Shown here: one piece after another, positions 7,925-14,339 of the stretch
How the letters are laid out: each line of letters starts with the position of its first letter
Position numbering within the stretch: the first letter of the stretch is position 1
Source of the DNA: CG2-30-68-42 sp037440385
GTDB lineage: Bacteria; Pseudomonadota; Gammaproteobacteria; Burkholderiales; Rhodocyclaceae
Direction: 5' to 3'
NCBI GenBank assembly: GCA_037440385.1
Contig: JBBIUI010000054.1
Span: forward strand, 1-16,477
DNA length: 16,477 bases
Translations under genes and position numbers: made by a program
The notes under the pieces: generated by a model
Database searches by the model: none
What the model saw: the letters and a program-made list of their open reading frames with translations, nothing else
Told to the model about the DNA's origin: nothing

Positions 7925-8284
7925 CTAGAACTTGAGCCCGCCCTCGCGTGCGGCCTCCGCCAGGGCCTTCACCCGTCCGTGATACCGGAACCCGGAACGA
8001 TCGAAAGCGACTTCCTCGATCCCGGCCGCCTTTGCGCGCTCGGCAATGAGTTTCCCGACGACCTGAGCCGCCTTGACGTTGCCGCCGTTGGGCATCTCCT
8101 TGCGCAGCTCCGGGTCGAGCGTTGAGGCGGACGCCAGCGTGCGAGTGCCGCATCCGGAAATGATCTGGGCATAGATGTGGCCGTTGGAACGGTGCACCAT
8201 CAGCCGTACCGCTTTCTGCTCGGCGATCCTGGCGCGGGTCTTTCGCGCCCTGCGCAAACGCGCCTGCTTGTTGTCGATAGCCAT
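7925..8284 (-). CDS. rplR: 50S ribosomal protein L18
   Basis: 119 residues (E. coli 117). Starts MAIDNKQARLRRARKTRARI, with the LMVHRSNGHIYAQII segment, a conserved NGGNVKAAQVVGKLIAERA helix and C-terminal FDRSGFRYHGRVKALAEAAREGGL, all typical of L18. It binds 5S rRNA with L5 in the central protuberance. The reading frame is open far upstream into rplF, but the ATG at 8284 gives the family N-terminus and lies 8 nt after the rplF stop. Confidence 0.98.
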   Translation of the reverse strand: MAIDNKQARLRRARKTRARIAEQKAVRLMVHRSNGHIYAQIISGCGTRTLASASTLDPELRKEMPNGGNVKAAQVVGKLIAERAKAAGIEEVAFDRSGFRYHGRVKALAEAAREGGLKF

Positions 8285-8292
8285 TTCCGCCC

Positions 8293-8826
8293 TTACTTCT
8301 TCTTGGTTTCCTTGATGACGACCTGCTCGTCGGCATAGCGCACGCCTTTGCCCTTGTAGGGCTCCGGCTTGCGATAGGCCCGCACTTCCGCCGCGACCTG
8401 TCCGACCTGCTGTTTGTCGATGCCCTTGATGACGATTTCCGTCTGCGTCGGCGTCTCGACCTTTACACCCGCAGGCATCCGGTGCTCCACCGGGTGCGAG
8501 AAGCCGAGCGTCAGATTGAGCTTGTCGCCCTGCGCCTGGGCGCGGTAACCCACGCCGACCAGCGTCAGCTTTTTCTGGAAACCCTGTGTCACGCCGATGA
8601 CCATGTTGTTCAACAGTGCGCGCATGGTTCCCGTCTGCGCATCGGCACCCGGAACCCCCTGCCTTTCCTTGCACGTCAGCGCATCGCCCTCGCGCTCGAT
8701 GTTCACCGCACGGTGGATTCGCTGGGTCAATGACCCGAGCGGTCCTTTGACCGTGATCTCATCGGGCGCCATCAGCACATCGACGCCGCCCGGCAATACG
8801 ACCGGGTACTTCGCAACTCGTGACAT
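8293..8826 (-). CDS. rplF: 50S ribosomal protein L6
   Basis: 177 residues, as in E. coli. Two repeated alpha/beta domains; landmarks are MSRVAKYPVVLPGGVDV at the start, ITVKGPLGSL (about 24-33), LVGVGYRAQAQGDKLNLTLGFSHPV in the middle and RKPEPYKGKGVRYADE near the C-terminus, with a Lys-rich last few residues. L6 sits near the sarcin-ricin loop and the L7/L12 stalk base, where elongation factors bind. GGAG lies 8 nt before the ATG, overlapping the rpsH stop region (12-nt gap). Confidence 0.98.
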   Translation of the reverse strand: MSRVAKYPVVLPGGVDVLMAPDEITVKGPLGSLTQRIHRAVNIEREGDALTCKERQGVPGADAQTGTMRALLNNMVIGVTQGFQKKLTLVGVGYRAQAQGDKLNLTLGFSHPVEHRMPAGVKVETPTQTEIVIKGIDKQQVGQVAAEVRAYRKPEPYKGKGVRYADEQVVIKETKKK

Positions 8827-8838
8827 CGCGCGGGCTCC

Positions 8839-9234
8839 TCAGGCTACGATGCAGATGACTTCGCCGCCGACGTTTGCGGCGCGCGCCCTGCGATCGGTCA
8901 TCACCCCCTTGGGCGTCGAGACGATCGCGATACCCAGCCCGTTGAGCACGCGCGGCAGATCGCGCGAGGCCTTATACACGCGCAACCCGGGCCGGCTGAC
9001 GCGGTCGATTCGACCGATCACGGGTCTGCCGGCGTAATACTTCAGCCCGACATCCAGGACCGGCTTGCTGTCGACCTCGCGCACGGAATACCCATCGATA
9101 TAGCCTTCGTCCTTGAGCACCGCGGCGATGGCGACCTTGATCTTGGAGGACGGCATGCTGACGGCGGGCTTCTCGGCCATCTGGCCGTTGCGGATGCGGG
9201 TCAGCATGTCGGCGATCGGATCAGTCATGCTCAT
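8839..9234 (-). CDS. rpsH: 30S ribosomal protein S8
   Basis: 131 residues (E. coli 130). Begins MSMTDPIADMLTRIRNGQ; the C-terminal half has GLGIAIVSTPKGVMTDRRAR, the family's RNA-binding signature. S8 is a primary binder of 16S rRNA helix 21 and in E. coli is the translational repressor of the spc operon, acting at the rplX-rplE junction. Of two in-frame ATGs, the first (9234) is preferred: AGGAG lies 6 nt upstream and betaproteobacterial S8 proteins typically start MSM. The gap to rpsN is 10 nt. Confidence 0.98.
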   Translation of the reverse strand: MSMTDPIADMLTRIRNGQMAEKPAVSMPSSKIKVAIAAVLKDEGYIDGYSVREVDSKPVLDVGLKYYAGRPVIGRIDRVSRPGLRVYKASRDLPRVLNGLGIAIVSTPKGVMTDRRARAANVGGEVICIVA

Positions 9235-9244
9235 GCCTGTCTCC

Positions 9245-9550
9245 TCACCAGCTCGCCTTGGTCATGCCGGGCACCTCGCCGCGCATGGCGATGTCGCGCA
9301 ACTTGTTGCGGCACAGGCCGAACTTGTGAAACACGCCGCGAGGCCGCCCGGTGAGGCGGCAGCGGTTGCGCAGCCGGACGGGGGAAGCGTTGCGCGGCAG
9401 TTGCTGAAACTGCTCGCGCGCCGCAATCCTTTGCTCCGGTGAACGGTTGCGGTCGTTCATCGCGGCGATCAGCTCCGCCCGCCTCGCGGCGTACTTGGCC
9501 ACCATCCTTCGCCGTTTTTCATCTCGATTCTTCAGTGCAAGTTTCGCCAT
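9245..9550 (-). CDS. rpsN: 30S ribosomal protein S14, zinc-independent (long) form
   Basis: 101 residues, matching the long E. coli type. The N-terminal extension MAKLALKNRDEKRRRMVAKY and the C-terminal RNRCRLTGRPRGVFHKFGLCRNKLRDIA core are present. Two isolated cysteines remain but the paired CxxC motifs of zinc-binding S14 are absent, so this is the C- form. S14 completes the 30S head late in assembly. The ribosome-binding site GAGGA overlaps the TGA of rplE (7-nt gap). The contrast with zinc-binding S4 and L36 nearby is noted as a finding. Confidence 0.98.
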   Translation of the reverse strand: MAKLALKNRDEKRRRMVAKYAARRAELIAAMNDRNRSPEQRIAAREQFQQLPRNASPVRLRNRCRLTGRPRGVFHKFGLCRNKLRDIAMRGEVPGMTKASW

Positions 9551-9557
9551 GCTGTCC

Positions 9558-10097
9558 TCAGTTTCTGAACGGGAACTTGAAGGACGCCAGGAGCGCCTTG
9601 GCCTCGTCGTCGGTCTTCGCCGTCGTCGTGATGCTGATGTTCATCCCGCGCAAGGCGTCGATCTTGTCGTAGTCGATTTCCGGAAAAATGATCTGCTCCT
9701 TGATGCCGAGGCTGTAATTGCCGCGGCCGTCGAAGCCGCCCGCCGATACGCCGCGGAAGTCGCGAATGCGCGGAATCGCGATCGAGATCAGCCGGTCGAG
9801 AAACTCGTACATGCGCGGGCCGCGCAAGGTCACCATGCAGCCGACCGGGTAACCCTTGCGGATCTTGAAACCCGCGATGGACTTCTTGGCGTTGGTCACG
9901 ACCGGCTTCTGACCGGCGATCTTCGTCATGTCGCCGACCGCATTCTCCATGACTTTCTTGTCCGCGACCGCCTCCCCGACACCCATGTTGAGCGTGATCT
10001 TGGCGATGCGGGGCACTTCCGCGACCGACTTGTAGCCGAACCGCTTCGACAGCTCGGGTACGATGCTTTGCCGATATTGATCCTGCAAACGGGCCAT
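9558..10097 (-). CDS. rplE: 50S ribosomal protein L5
   Basis: 179 residues, as in E. coli. Landmarks: PRIAKITLNMGVGEAVADKK near residues 29-48, GQKPVVTNAKKSIAGFKIR, RGPRMYEFLDRLISIAIPRIRDFRG and the C-terminal DDEAKALLASFKFPFRN. L5 binds 5S rRNA and contacts the P-site tRNA elbow from the central protuberance. The frame is open further upstream, but the ATG at 10097 gives the family start MARLQDQY, with GAGGGA about 10 nt upstream. It is preceded by a 67-nt gap with strong competing hairpins, at the place where S8 represses the spc operon in E. coli. Confidence 0.98.
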   Translation of the reverse strand: MARLQDQYRQSIVPELSKRFGYKSVAEVPRIAKITLNMGVGEAVADKKVMENAVGDMTKIAGQKPVVTNAKKSIAGFKIRKGYPVGCMVTLRGPRMYEFLDRLISIAIPRIRDFRGVSAGGFDGRGNYSLGIKEQIIFPEIDYDKIDALRGMNISITTTAKTDDEAKALLASFKFPFRN

Positions 10098-10117
10098 GTT
10101 CTGTAGTTCCCTCACCC

Positions 10118-10155
10118 GCCCGCTCGCGCCCGCCGGAGCGGGCTGCGGAGCGAGC
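10118..10155 (-). promoter_or_regulatory. Competing GC hairpins in the rplX-rplE gap
   Basis: In the mRNA, structure 1 is GCUCGC (10155-10150) pairing with GCGAGC (10127-10122), enclosing a 6-nt 5' bulge and a GCCCGC-UCCG-GCGGGC stem (10143-10128) capped by a C(UCCG)G loop of the very stable UNCG class. Structure 2 pairs GCCCGCUC (10143-10136) with GAGCGGGC (10125-10118) and excludes structure 1. Both end close to the rplE ribosome-binding site. The position is that of the S8 operator in E. coli, but I cannot see a clear match to the S8-binding core of 16S helix 21. No T-run follows, so a simple terminator is less likely. Confidence 0.5.
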
Positions 10156-10164
10156 ATGGATTCG

Positions 10165-10482
10165 TCATGCATCCAGCATTTCGCCGTTGGACTTGAAGAC
10201 GCGCACCTTGCGCCCGTCGTCGAGCACGCGAAATCCCAGCCGATCCGCCTTGTGCGTCTGCGGGTTGATGATGGCGACGTTCGACTGATGGATCGGCATC
10301 GCCATTTCCAGGATGCCACCCGGCTGGTTCTTCAGCGGATTGGGGCGCGTATGTTTTTTCACCTTGTTCACCCCCTCCACGACGATGTGTTCGTCATCGA
10401 CGCGCAGCAACACCGCGCCGCGCTTGCCCTTATCCTTGCCGGCCGTGACGACGACCTGGTCGCCCTTGCGTATCTTGTACAT
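10165..10482 (-). CDS. rplX: 50S ribosomal protein L24
   Basis: 105 residues (E. coli 104). The N-terminal KOW motif reads KIRKGDQVVVTAGKDKGKRG; the central VEGVNKVKKHTRPNP and QPGGILEMAMPIHQSNVAI segments are diagnostic. L24 is an assembly initiator that binds the 5' end of 23S rRNA and lines the exit of the peptide tunnel. It follows rplN after 9 nt, with GGGGA partly formed by the rplN stop as ribosome-binding site. Confidence 0.98.
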   Translation of the reverse strand: MYKIRKGDQVVVTAGKDKGKRGAVLLRVDDEHIVVEGVNKVKKHTRPNPLKNQPGGILEMAMPIHQSNVAIINPQTHKADRLGFRVLDDGRKVRVFKSNGEMLDA

Positions 10483-10491
10483 TGCAATCCC

Positions 10492-10860
10492 CTAGAGCAC
10501 TTCCGGCGCCAGCGACACGATCTTCATGAACCGCTCGGTGCGCAGTTCGCGCGTCACCGGCCCGAAGATGCGGGTGCCGATCGGCTCCAGCTTGTTGTTG
10601 AGGAGCACCGCGGCATTTCCGTCGAACCGGATCAGGGAGCCGTCGGACCGGCGCACTCCTTTGGCCGTGCGCACGACCACGGCGCTATAGACCTCGCCCT
10701 TCTTGACCCGGCCACGCGGCGCGGCATCCTTGATGCTGACCTTGATGACGTCACCGATGCCGGCATAGCGGCGCTTCGATCCACCGAGGACCTTAATGCA
10801 CATGACCGAACGCGCGCCGGTATTGTCGGCGACGTTCAGCAAGGACTGCATCTGAATCAT
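10492..10860 (-). CDS. rplN: 50S ribosomal protein L14
   Basis: 122 residues (E. coli 123). Begins MIQMQSLLNVADNTGARSVMCIKVLGG, the family signature, and carries GDVIKVSIKDAAPRGRVKKGEVYSAVVVRT with C-terminal FGPVTRELRTERFMKIVSLAPEVL. L14 lies at the 30S/50S interface and is the target of the silencing factor RsfS. It is the first gene of the spc block and has a strong ribosome-binding site, GGAGAGG, with an A-rich spacer before the ATG. A predicted promoter (10967-10996) and a roughly 100-nt leader precede it. Confidence 0.98.
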   Translation of the reverse strand: MIQMQSLLNVADNTGARSVMCIKVLGGSKRRYAGIGDVIKVSIKDAAPRGRVKKGEVYSAVVVRTAKGVRRSDGSLIRFDGNAAVLLNNKLEPIGTRIFGPVTRELRTERFMKIVSLAPEVL

Positions 10861-10882
10861 TTTTTCACCTCTCCAACTTGTC

Positions 10883-10951
10883 CCGCCATGCCGTTCTGGC
10901 GGTCAGTCTTGGATCCCGCGCGGGTCGGACTGCCCCCACGATGCGGGCAGT
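10883..10951 (-). promoter_or_regulatory. Two leader hairpins upstream of rplN
   Basis: In the leader, ACTGCCC (10951-10945) pairs with GGGCAGT (10935-10929), a 7-bp stem with a 9-nt loop starting about 10 nt after the predicted transcription start. Further down, CCGCCA (10902-10897) pairs with TGGCGG (10888-10883), a 6-bp stem ending some 9 nt before the ribosome-binding site. These may end or pause incoming S10-operon transcripts, or protect or regulate the spc transcript; no T-run follows either stem. Confidence 0.4.
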
Positions 10952-10966
10952 TACGGAAAGCTGCGA

Positions 10967-10996
10967 ATTATAGCAACCGGACGCGGCGCCATGCAA
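10967..10996 (-). promoter_or_regulatory. Predicted spc-operon promoter (extended -10)
   Basis: On the minus strand a perfect TATAAT (10972-10967) is preceded directly by TGC, giving the extended -10 motif TGnTATAAT. A poor -35 candidate, TTGCAT (10996-10991; 3 of 6 matches), is 18 nt upstream, consistent with an extended -10 promoter needing little -35 contact. Transcription would begin near 10960, about 100 nt before rplN. It lies in the longest gap of the superoperon, where E. coli has its spc promoter. Confidence 0.8.
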
Positions 10997-11004
10997 CCGG
11001 CGCC
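10985..11004 (-). other. Inverted repeat just after rpsQ, overlapping the spc promoter
   Basis: GGCGCC (11004-10999) and GGCGCC (10990-10985) flank an 8-nt loop; each arm is itself a palindrome. The -35 candidate TTGCAT of the spc promoter occupies the loop. In RNA made from the S10 operon this would fold 30 nt after the rpsQ stop and could mark the S10 3' end; in DNA it could be a protein-binding dyad. Neither role is shown by the sequence alone. Confidence 0.3.
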
Positions 11005-11034
11005 GGCAAGTCGCGCGCCGGACACGATGCCCCG

Positions 11035-11298
11035 TCAGACGATCTTCGCCTTCTCGATCACCTGCGTGACCCGCCACGCCTTGGTCTTCGAGATCGGGCG
11101 GCATTCCTCGATCTCCACCAGATCGCCGGCGGCAGGCACCGCCGCGCCGGCGTCGGCGTGGTATTTCCTGGAGCGCGTGACGACCTTGCTGTACAGCGGA
11201 TGCTTCACCCGCCGTTCGACCAGCACGGTCACCGTTTTCTGCATCTTGTCACTGACGACGCGGCCCGTCAGCACGCGGCGAACCTGTTCCTGCGTCAT
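11035..11298 (-). CDS. rpsQ: 30S ribosomal protein S17
   Basis: 87 residues (E. coli 84). An OB-fold protein with LTGRVVSDKMQKTVTVLVERRVKHPLYSKVV in the N-terminal half and the conserved GDLVEIEECRPISKTKAWRV signature in the C-terminal half. S17 is a primary binder of the 16S 5' domain and an assembly initiator. Its ATG overlaps the TGA of rpmC by four bases (ATGA), so translation is probably coupled. It ends the S10 block. Confidence 0.98.
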   Translation of the reverse strand: MTQEQVRRVLTGRVVSDKMQKTVTVLVERRVKHPLYSKVVTRSRKYHADAGAAVPAAGDLVEIEECRPISKTKAWRVTQVIEKAKIV

Positions 11299-11489
11299 TT
11301 GGCCAACTCCCGTTCCCGCAGTACCGTCTTCACCCGAGCGATGTCCTTGCGCACCTTGGCCAACTGGCTCGTATTCGAAAGCTGCTGCGTCGCCAATTGC
11401 ATGCGAAGCGAAAAATGCGCCCTCTCCAGTTCCAGCAATTCCTTGTTGAGATCGACCGCGTCCTTCTCTCTGAGATCTTTCGCTTTCAT
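11295..11489 (-). CDS. rpmC: 50S ribosomal protein L29
   Basis: 64 residues (E. coli 63). A two-helix hairpin protein: MKAKDLREKDAVDLNKELLE, then LRMQLATQQLSNTSQLAKVRKDIARVKTVLRERE, matching the family signature. L29 borders the peptide exit and with L23 forms part of the docking site for trigger factor and SRP. It starts 2 nt after the rplP stop and overlaps the start of rpsQ by four bases. Confidence 0.98.
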   Translation of the reverse strand: MKAKDLREKDAVDLNKELLELERAHFSLRMQLATQQLSNTSQLAKVRKDIARVKTVLRERELAK

Positions 11490-11491
11490 GT

Positions 11492-11905
11492 TCAGCTCAT
11501 CTGCCTCGACACGACAATGGTGGAAATCGGCAATTTGGCCGCTGCGAGCGCAAAGGCCTCGTGCGCCAGCCGCTCATCCACGCCGTCCATCTCATAGAGA
11601 ACCTTGCCAGGCTGGATGGGCGCGACCCAGAATTCCGGATTGCCCTTTCCGTTTCCCATACGCACCTCCGCCGGCTTCTTGGAAACCGGTTTGTCGGGAA
11701 AGATGCGGATCCAGATCCGGCCACCGCGCTTGATATGGCGCGTCATCGCCCGGCGCGCGGCCTCGATCTGGCGGGCGGTCAGAAATCCGCGCTCGACGGC
11801 CTTGAGGCCGTATTCGCCGAAGCTGACCTTGGCACCGCGCGTCGCGAGGCCCTTGTTCCGCCCCTTCTGTTCCTTACGGTACTTTCTTTTCGCCGGTTGC
11901 AGCAT
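11492..11905 (-). CDS. rplP: 50S ribosomal protein L16
   Basis: 137 residues (E. coli 136). Begins MLQPAKRKYRKEQKGRNKG, with the signature RRAMTRHIKRGGRIWIRIFPDKPVSKKP and EVRMGNGKGNPEFWVA, the loop whose Arg (E. coli R81) can be hydroxylated. L16 helps shape the A and P sites of the peptidyl transferase region. The ATG with AGGAG 6 nt upstream is clear, but the first 32 bases and the ribosome-binding site lie inside the end of the rpsC reading frame, an unusual overlap for this gene pair. Confidence 0.98.
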   Translation of the reverse strand: MLQPAKRKYRKEQKGRNKGLATRGAKVSFGEYGLKAVERGFLTARQIEAARRAMTRHIKRGGRIWIRIFPDKPVSKKPAEVRMGNGKGNPEFWVAPIQPGKVLYEMDGVDERLAHEAFALAAAKLPISTIVVSRQMS

Positions 11906-12821
11906 CGCTTGCTCCTGACTTCCTCACTCGTTTGACCGCAGGTTTGGCCGGTGCGGCCGCAGCCTCGGCGAGCGGTTTCGCCGCGGCCGCGGGCTTGGCA
12001 ACGGTCTTGCGCGTACGCTTGACTGCCGGCTTGGCTTCGCCGGGCGACTCGGCGGGCGCTGCCGCCTCGCCCCCCGCGGCCGCCGGGGCCGCGACGGCAG
12101 CCGGTCTGGGAGTGCGCGGAGGAGCCTTGCGCACCTTTCTCGCCGGTTCCGACTCGGCCGGAATTTCCGTGACTCCGGTCGGCTGCTCGGCCTTGCCCAT
12201 CACCTCGCCCTTGAACACCCAGACCTTGATGCCGATCACACCGTAGGTCGTCTTTGCCTCGGAGAAACCGTAATCGATGTCGGCACGCAAGGTGTGCAGC
12301 GGCACGCGGCCCTCCCGATACCACTCGGTGCGGGCAATCTCGGCTCCGTTGAGTCGCCCGGCACTCATGATCTTGATGCCCTGGGCGCCGAGGCGAACGG
12401 CGTTCTGCATCGCGCGTTTCATGGCGCGCCGGAACATGATGCGCTTCTCGAGCTGCTGCGCGACCGAATCGGCGACGAGCTGAGCGTCGACCTCGGGCTT
12501 TCGCACCTCTTCGATGCTCACATGCACCGGAACCCGCAGGATCTTCTGCAGATCGAGCTTCAAATGCTCGATCTCCTCGCCCTTCTTGCCGATCACCACG
12601 CCGGGGCGCGCGCTGAACACCGTGATGCGCGCATTCTTCGCCGGACGCTCGATCACCACATGGCTGACCGATGCGTGGGCGAGGCGCTTTTTCAGGTAAT
12701 CGCGGACCTGGATGTCCTCGTTGAGCATCTGGGCGAACTGCTTGGAGTTGGCATACCAGCGCGACGCCCAGTCGTGGTTGACGGCGAGGCGGAAGCCGGT
12801 CGGATGTATTTTCTGTCCCAT
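11874..12821 (-). CDS. rpsC: 30S ribosomal protein S3 with long Lys/Ala/Pro-rich C-terminal tail
   Basis: 315 residues against 233 in E. coli. S3 forms the mRNA entry site with S4 and S5 and contributes to helicase activity. Residues 1-209 are a normal S3: MGQKIHPTGFRLAV start, KH domain with the GKKG loop (78-81), and C-terminal domain with SAGRLNGAEIARTEWYREG and ending GVIGIKVWVFKGEV. From about 210 a low-complexity tail follows, rich in Ala, Pro, Lys and Arg, with a 9-residue repeat KPAVKRTRK (264-272) and KPAVKRVRK (293-301); it resembles histone H1-like or AlgP-like basic tails. The frame runs 32 nt into rplP and ends at TAA 11876-11874. The start has AAGGAG 5 nt upstream. Short tails on S3 are known in related bacteria; this length and the overlap are unusual in my experience of the family. 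Confidence 0.95.
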   Translation of the reverse strand: MGQKIHPTGFRLAVNHDWASRWYANSKQFAQMLNEDIQVRDYLKKRLAHASVSHVVIERPAKNARITVFSARPGVVIGKKGEEIEHLKLDLQKILRVPVHVSIEEVRKPEVDAQLVADSVAQQLEKRIMFRRAMKRAMQNAVRLGAQGIKIMSAGRLNGAEIARTEWYREGRVPLHTLRADIDYGFSEAKTTYGVIGIKVWVFKGEVMGKAEQPTGVTEIPAESEPARKVRKAPPRTPRPAAVAAPAAAGGEAAAPAESPGEAKPAVKRTRKTVAKPAAAAKPLAEAAAAPAKPAVKRVRKSGASDAATGEKKVP

Positions 12822-12830
12822 CGATGCTCC

Positions 12831-13187
12831 TTACTTCTTGGCCGGTTTTTTCGCGGGCTGGTCGCCGACCGACACATAGACGTGGCAGCTCGGCTTCTGG
12901 ATGCGGAACCCGCGGCCCTTCGCACGCGGCATGAACCGCCTGAGAAACGCACCGCGCTCGACATGGACGCTGGTCACATGCAACGCGTCGATGTCCGCGC
13001 CATCGTTGTGCTCGGCATTGGCGATCGCGGATTCCAGCACCTTCCTGATGATCCTGGCGCCCTTCTGCGGACTGAAGCCGAGAACATTCAGGGCCTGATC
13101 GACCCGTTTCCCGCGGATCAGGTCGGCGATCTGCCGACCCTTCTGCGCCGACAGACGTACCCCCCTCAAGCTCGCATTGGTTTCCAT
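12831..13187 (-). CDS. rplV: 50S ribosomal protein L22
   Basis: 118 residues (E. coli 110). Landmarks are ASLRGVRLSAQKGRQIADLIRGKRV near the N-terminus, the ESAIANAEHN helix, and the beta-hairpin region RFMPRAKGRGFRIQKPSCHV that lines the narrow part of the peptide tunnel and where erythromycin-resistance changes are known in other bacteria. A short Lys-rich tail (KKPAKK) follows. AAGGGA overlaps the rpsS stop and lies 5 nt before the ATG. Confidence 0.98.
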   Translation of the reverse strand: METNASLRGVRLSAQKGRQIADLIRGKRVDQALNVLGFSPQKGARIIRKVLESAIANAEHNDGADIDALHVTSVHVERGAFLRRFMPRAKGRGFRIQKPSCHVYVSVGDQPAKKPAKK

Positions 13188-13196
13188 CTGGATCCC

Positions 13197-13493
13197 TTAC
13201 TTCTTGACCTTCTTGACCGGCACCGCAGCTTTCTTTCCGGCCGTGTGCCCCTTGAATGTCCTCGTCAGCGCAAACTCGCCCAGCTTGTGCCCGACCATGT
13301 TTTCCGATACGTAGACCGGGATATGCTGCTTTCCGTTATGCACCGCGATCGTCAGGCCGACGAACTCCGGTACGACCGTGGAGCGCCGCGACCAGGTCTT
13401 GATCGGCCGCTTGTCTCCGGTCGCCCTGGCGGCATCCACCTTCTTCGTCAGATGCGCGTCGACGAAGGGCCCTTTCTTGACTGAACGTCCCAT
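13197..13493 (-). CDS. rpsS: 30S ribosomal protein S19
   Basis: 98 residues (E. coli 92). Starts MGRSVKKGPFVDAHL; carries KTWSRRSTVVPEFVGLTIAVHNGKQHIPVYVSENMVGHKLGEFALTRTFKGH in consecutive conserved blocks. S19 sits at the top of the 30S head with S13 and contacts A-site tRNA. The C-terminus is extended by a few Lys/Val-rich residues. AGAGG lies 6 nt before the ATG, 18 nt after rplB. Confidence 0.98.
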   Translation of the reverse strand: MGRSVKKGPFVDAHLTKKVDAARATGDKRPIKTWSRRSTVVPEFVGLTIAVHNGKQHIPVYVSENMVGHKLGEFALTRTFKGHTAGKKAAVPVKKVKK

Positions 13494-13511
13494 GGTTGAC
13501 CTCTGGATGTC

Positions 13512-14339
13512 CTACTTCTTGTGCCGACGCTGGACGATCATGCTCTCGGTACGCTTGTTCTTGCGCGTACGATAACCCTTCGTCCATTGCCCCCATGGCG
13601 TACGCGGTCCGCCGGCTGCGGCAGTACGGCCCTCGCCGCCCCCGTGCGGGTGGTCGACCGGATTCATCGCCACGCCGCGTACCGTCGGCCGGATGCCGCG
13701 CCAGCGCTTGGCGCCTGCCTTTCCGATCGAGCGCAGATTGTTCTCTTCATTGCCCACCTCGCCGATCGTCGCCCTGCACTCCACGTGCACTCTTCGCACC
13801 TCGCCGGAACGCAGCCGGACCTGGGCATAACTGCCTTCGCGCGCGAGCAGCTGTGCCGAGGCGCCCGCCGAACGTGCGAGTTGCGCGCCCTTGCCCGGGA
13901 TCATTTCGACGCAATGGATGGTGGTACCCACCGGGATGTTGCGCAGCACCTTGGCGTTGCCCGCCTTGATCGGCGCATCGGGACCGCTGAGCACCTCGGC
14001 GCCGACGGCGAGCCCCTTGGTCGCGATGATGTAGCGGCGCTCGCCGTCCGCGTAACACAGCAGCGCGATATGGGCGCTGCGGTTCGGATCGAACTCGATC
14101 CGCTCGACCTTGGCGGGAACGCCGTCCTTGTCGCGCCGGAAGTCGATGATGCGGTACATCTGCTTGTGCCCGCCGCCCTGATGCCGGGTCGTGATGTGCC
14201 CGTGATGATTGCGGCCGGCCTTGCGCGGCTTCCATTCGATCAGCGCGCCGTGCGGGCGGCCCTTGTGAAGGTGCCGGCTGACGACCTTCACGAGCGCCCG
14301 GCGGCCCGCCGAAGTCGGTTTGACCTTGACCAGAGCCAT
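13512..14339 (-). CDS. rplB: 50S ribosomal protein L2
   Basis: 275 residues (E. coli 273). The RNA-binding core and C-terminal loop are intact: GRNHHGHITTRHQGGGHKQ (about 42-60), then NPVDHPHGGGEGR with His230, the residue equivalent to E. coli His229 needed for peptidyl transferase function. The basic tail reads RTRKNKRTESMIVQRRHKK. L2 is a core 23S rRNA-binding protein that bridges to the 30S. Its ATG overlaps the rplW TGA by one base (TGATG) and GGAGG lies 6 nt upstream in rplW, so coupling is likely. Confidence 0.99.
   Translation of the reverse strand: MALVKVKPTSAGRRALVKVVSRHLHKGRPHGALIEWKPRKAGRNHHGHITTRHQGGGHKQMYRIIDFRRDKDGVPAKVERIEFDPNRSAHIALLCYADGERRYIIATKGLAVGAEVLSGPDAPIKAGNAKVLRNIPVGTTIHCVEMIPGKGAQLARSAGASAQLLAREGSYAQVRLRSGEVRRVHVECRATIGEVGNEENNLRSIGKAGAKRWRGIRPTVRGVAMNPVDHPHGGGEGRTAAAGGPRTPWGQWTKGYRTRKNKRTESMIVQRRHKK

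Noticed and set aside
10096..11733. 545-codon plus-strand open frame opposite rplX, rplN, rpsQ, rpmC and rplP
   Set aside because: Antisense shadow spanning several proven genes and the spc promoter; low-complexity His/Arg/Asp-rich product.
11874..11905. Frameshift in rpsC as the cause of its overlap with rplP
   Set aside because: The tail keeps the same frame as the S3 core without a break and has a consistent Lys/Ala/Pro composition with an internal repeat, so a real extension is more likely; an indel cannot be fully excluded without reads.
12294..13484. 396-codon plus-strand open frame opposite rpsC, rplV and rpsS
   Set aside because: Antisense shadow caused by high GC; the minus strand encodes three conserved ribosomal proteins.
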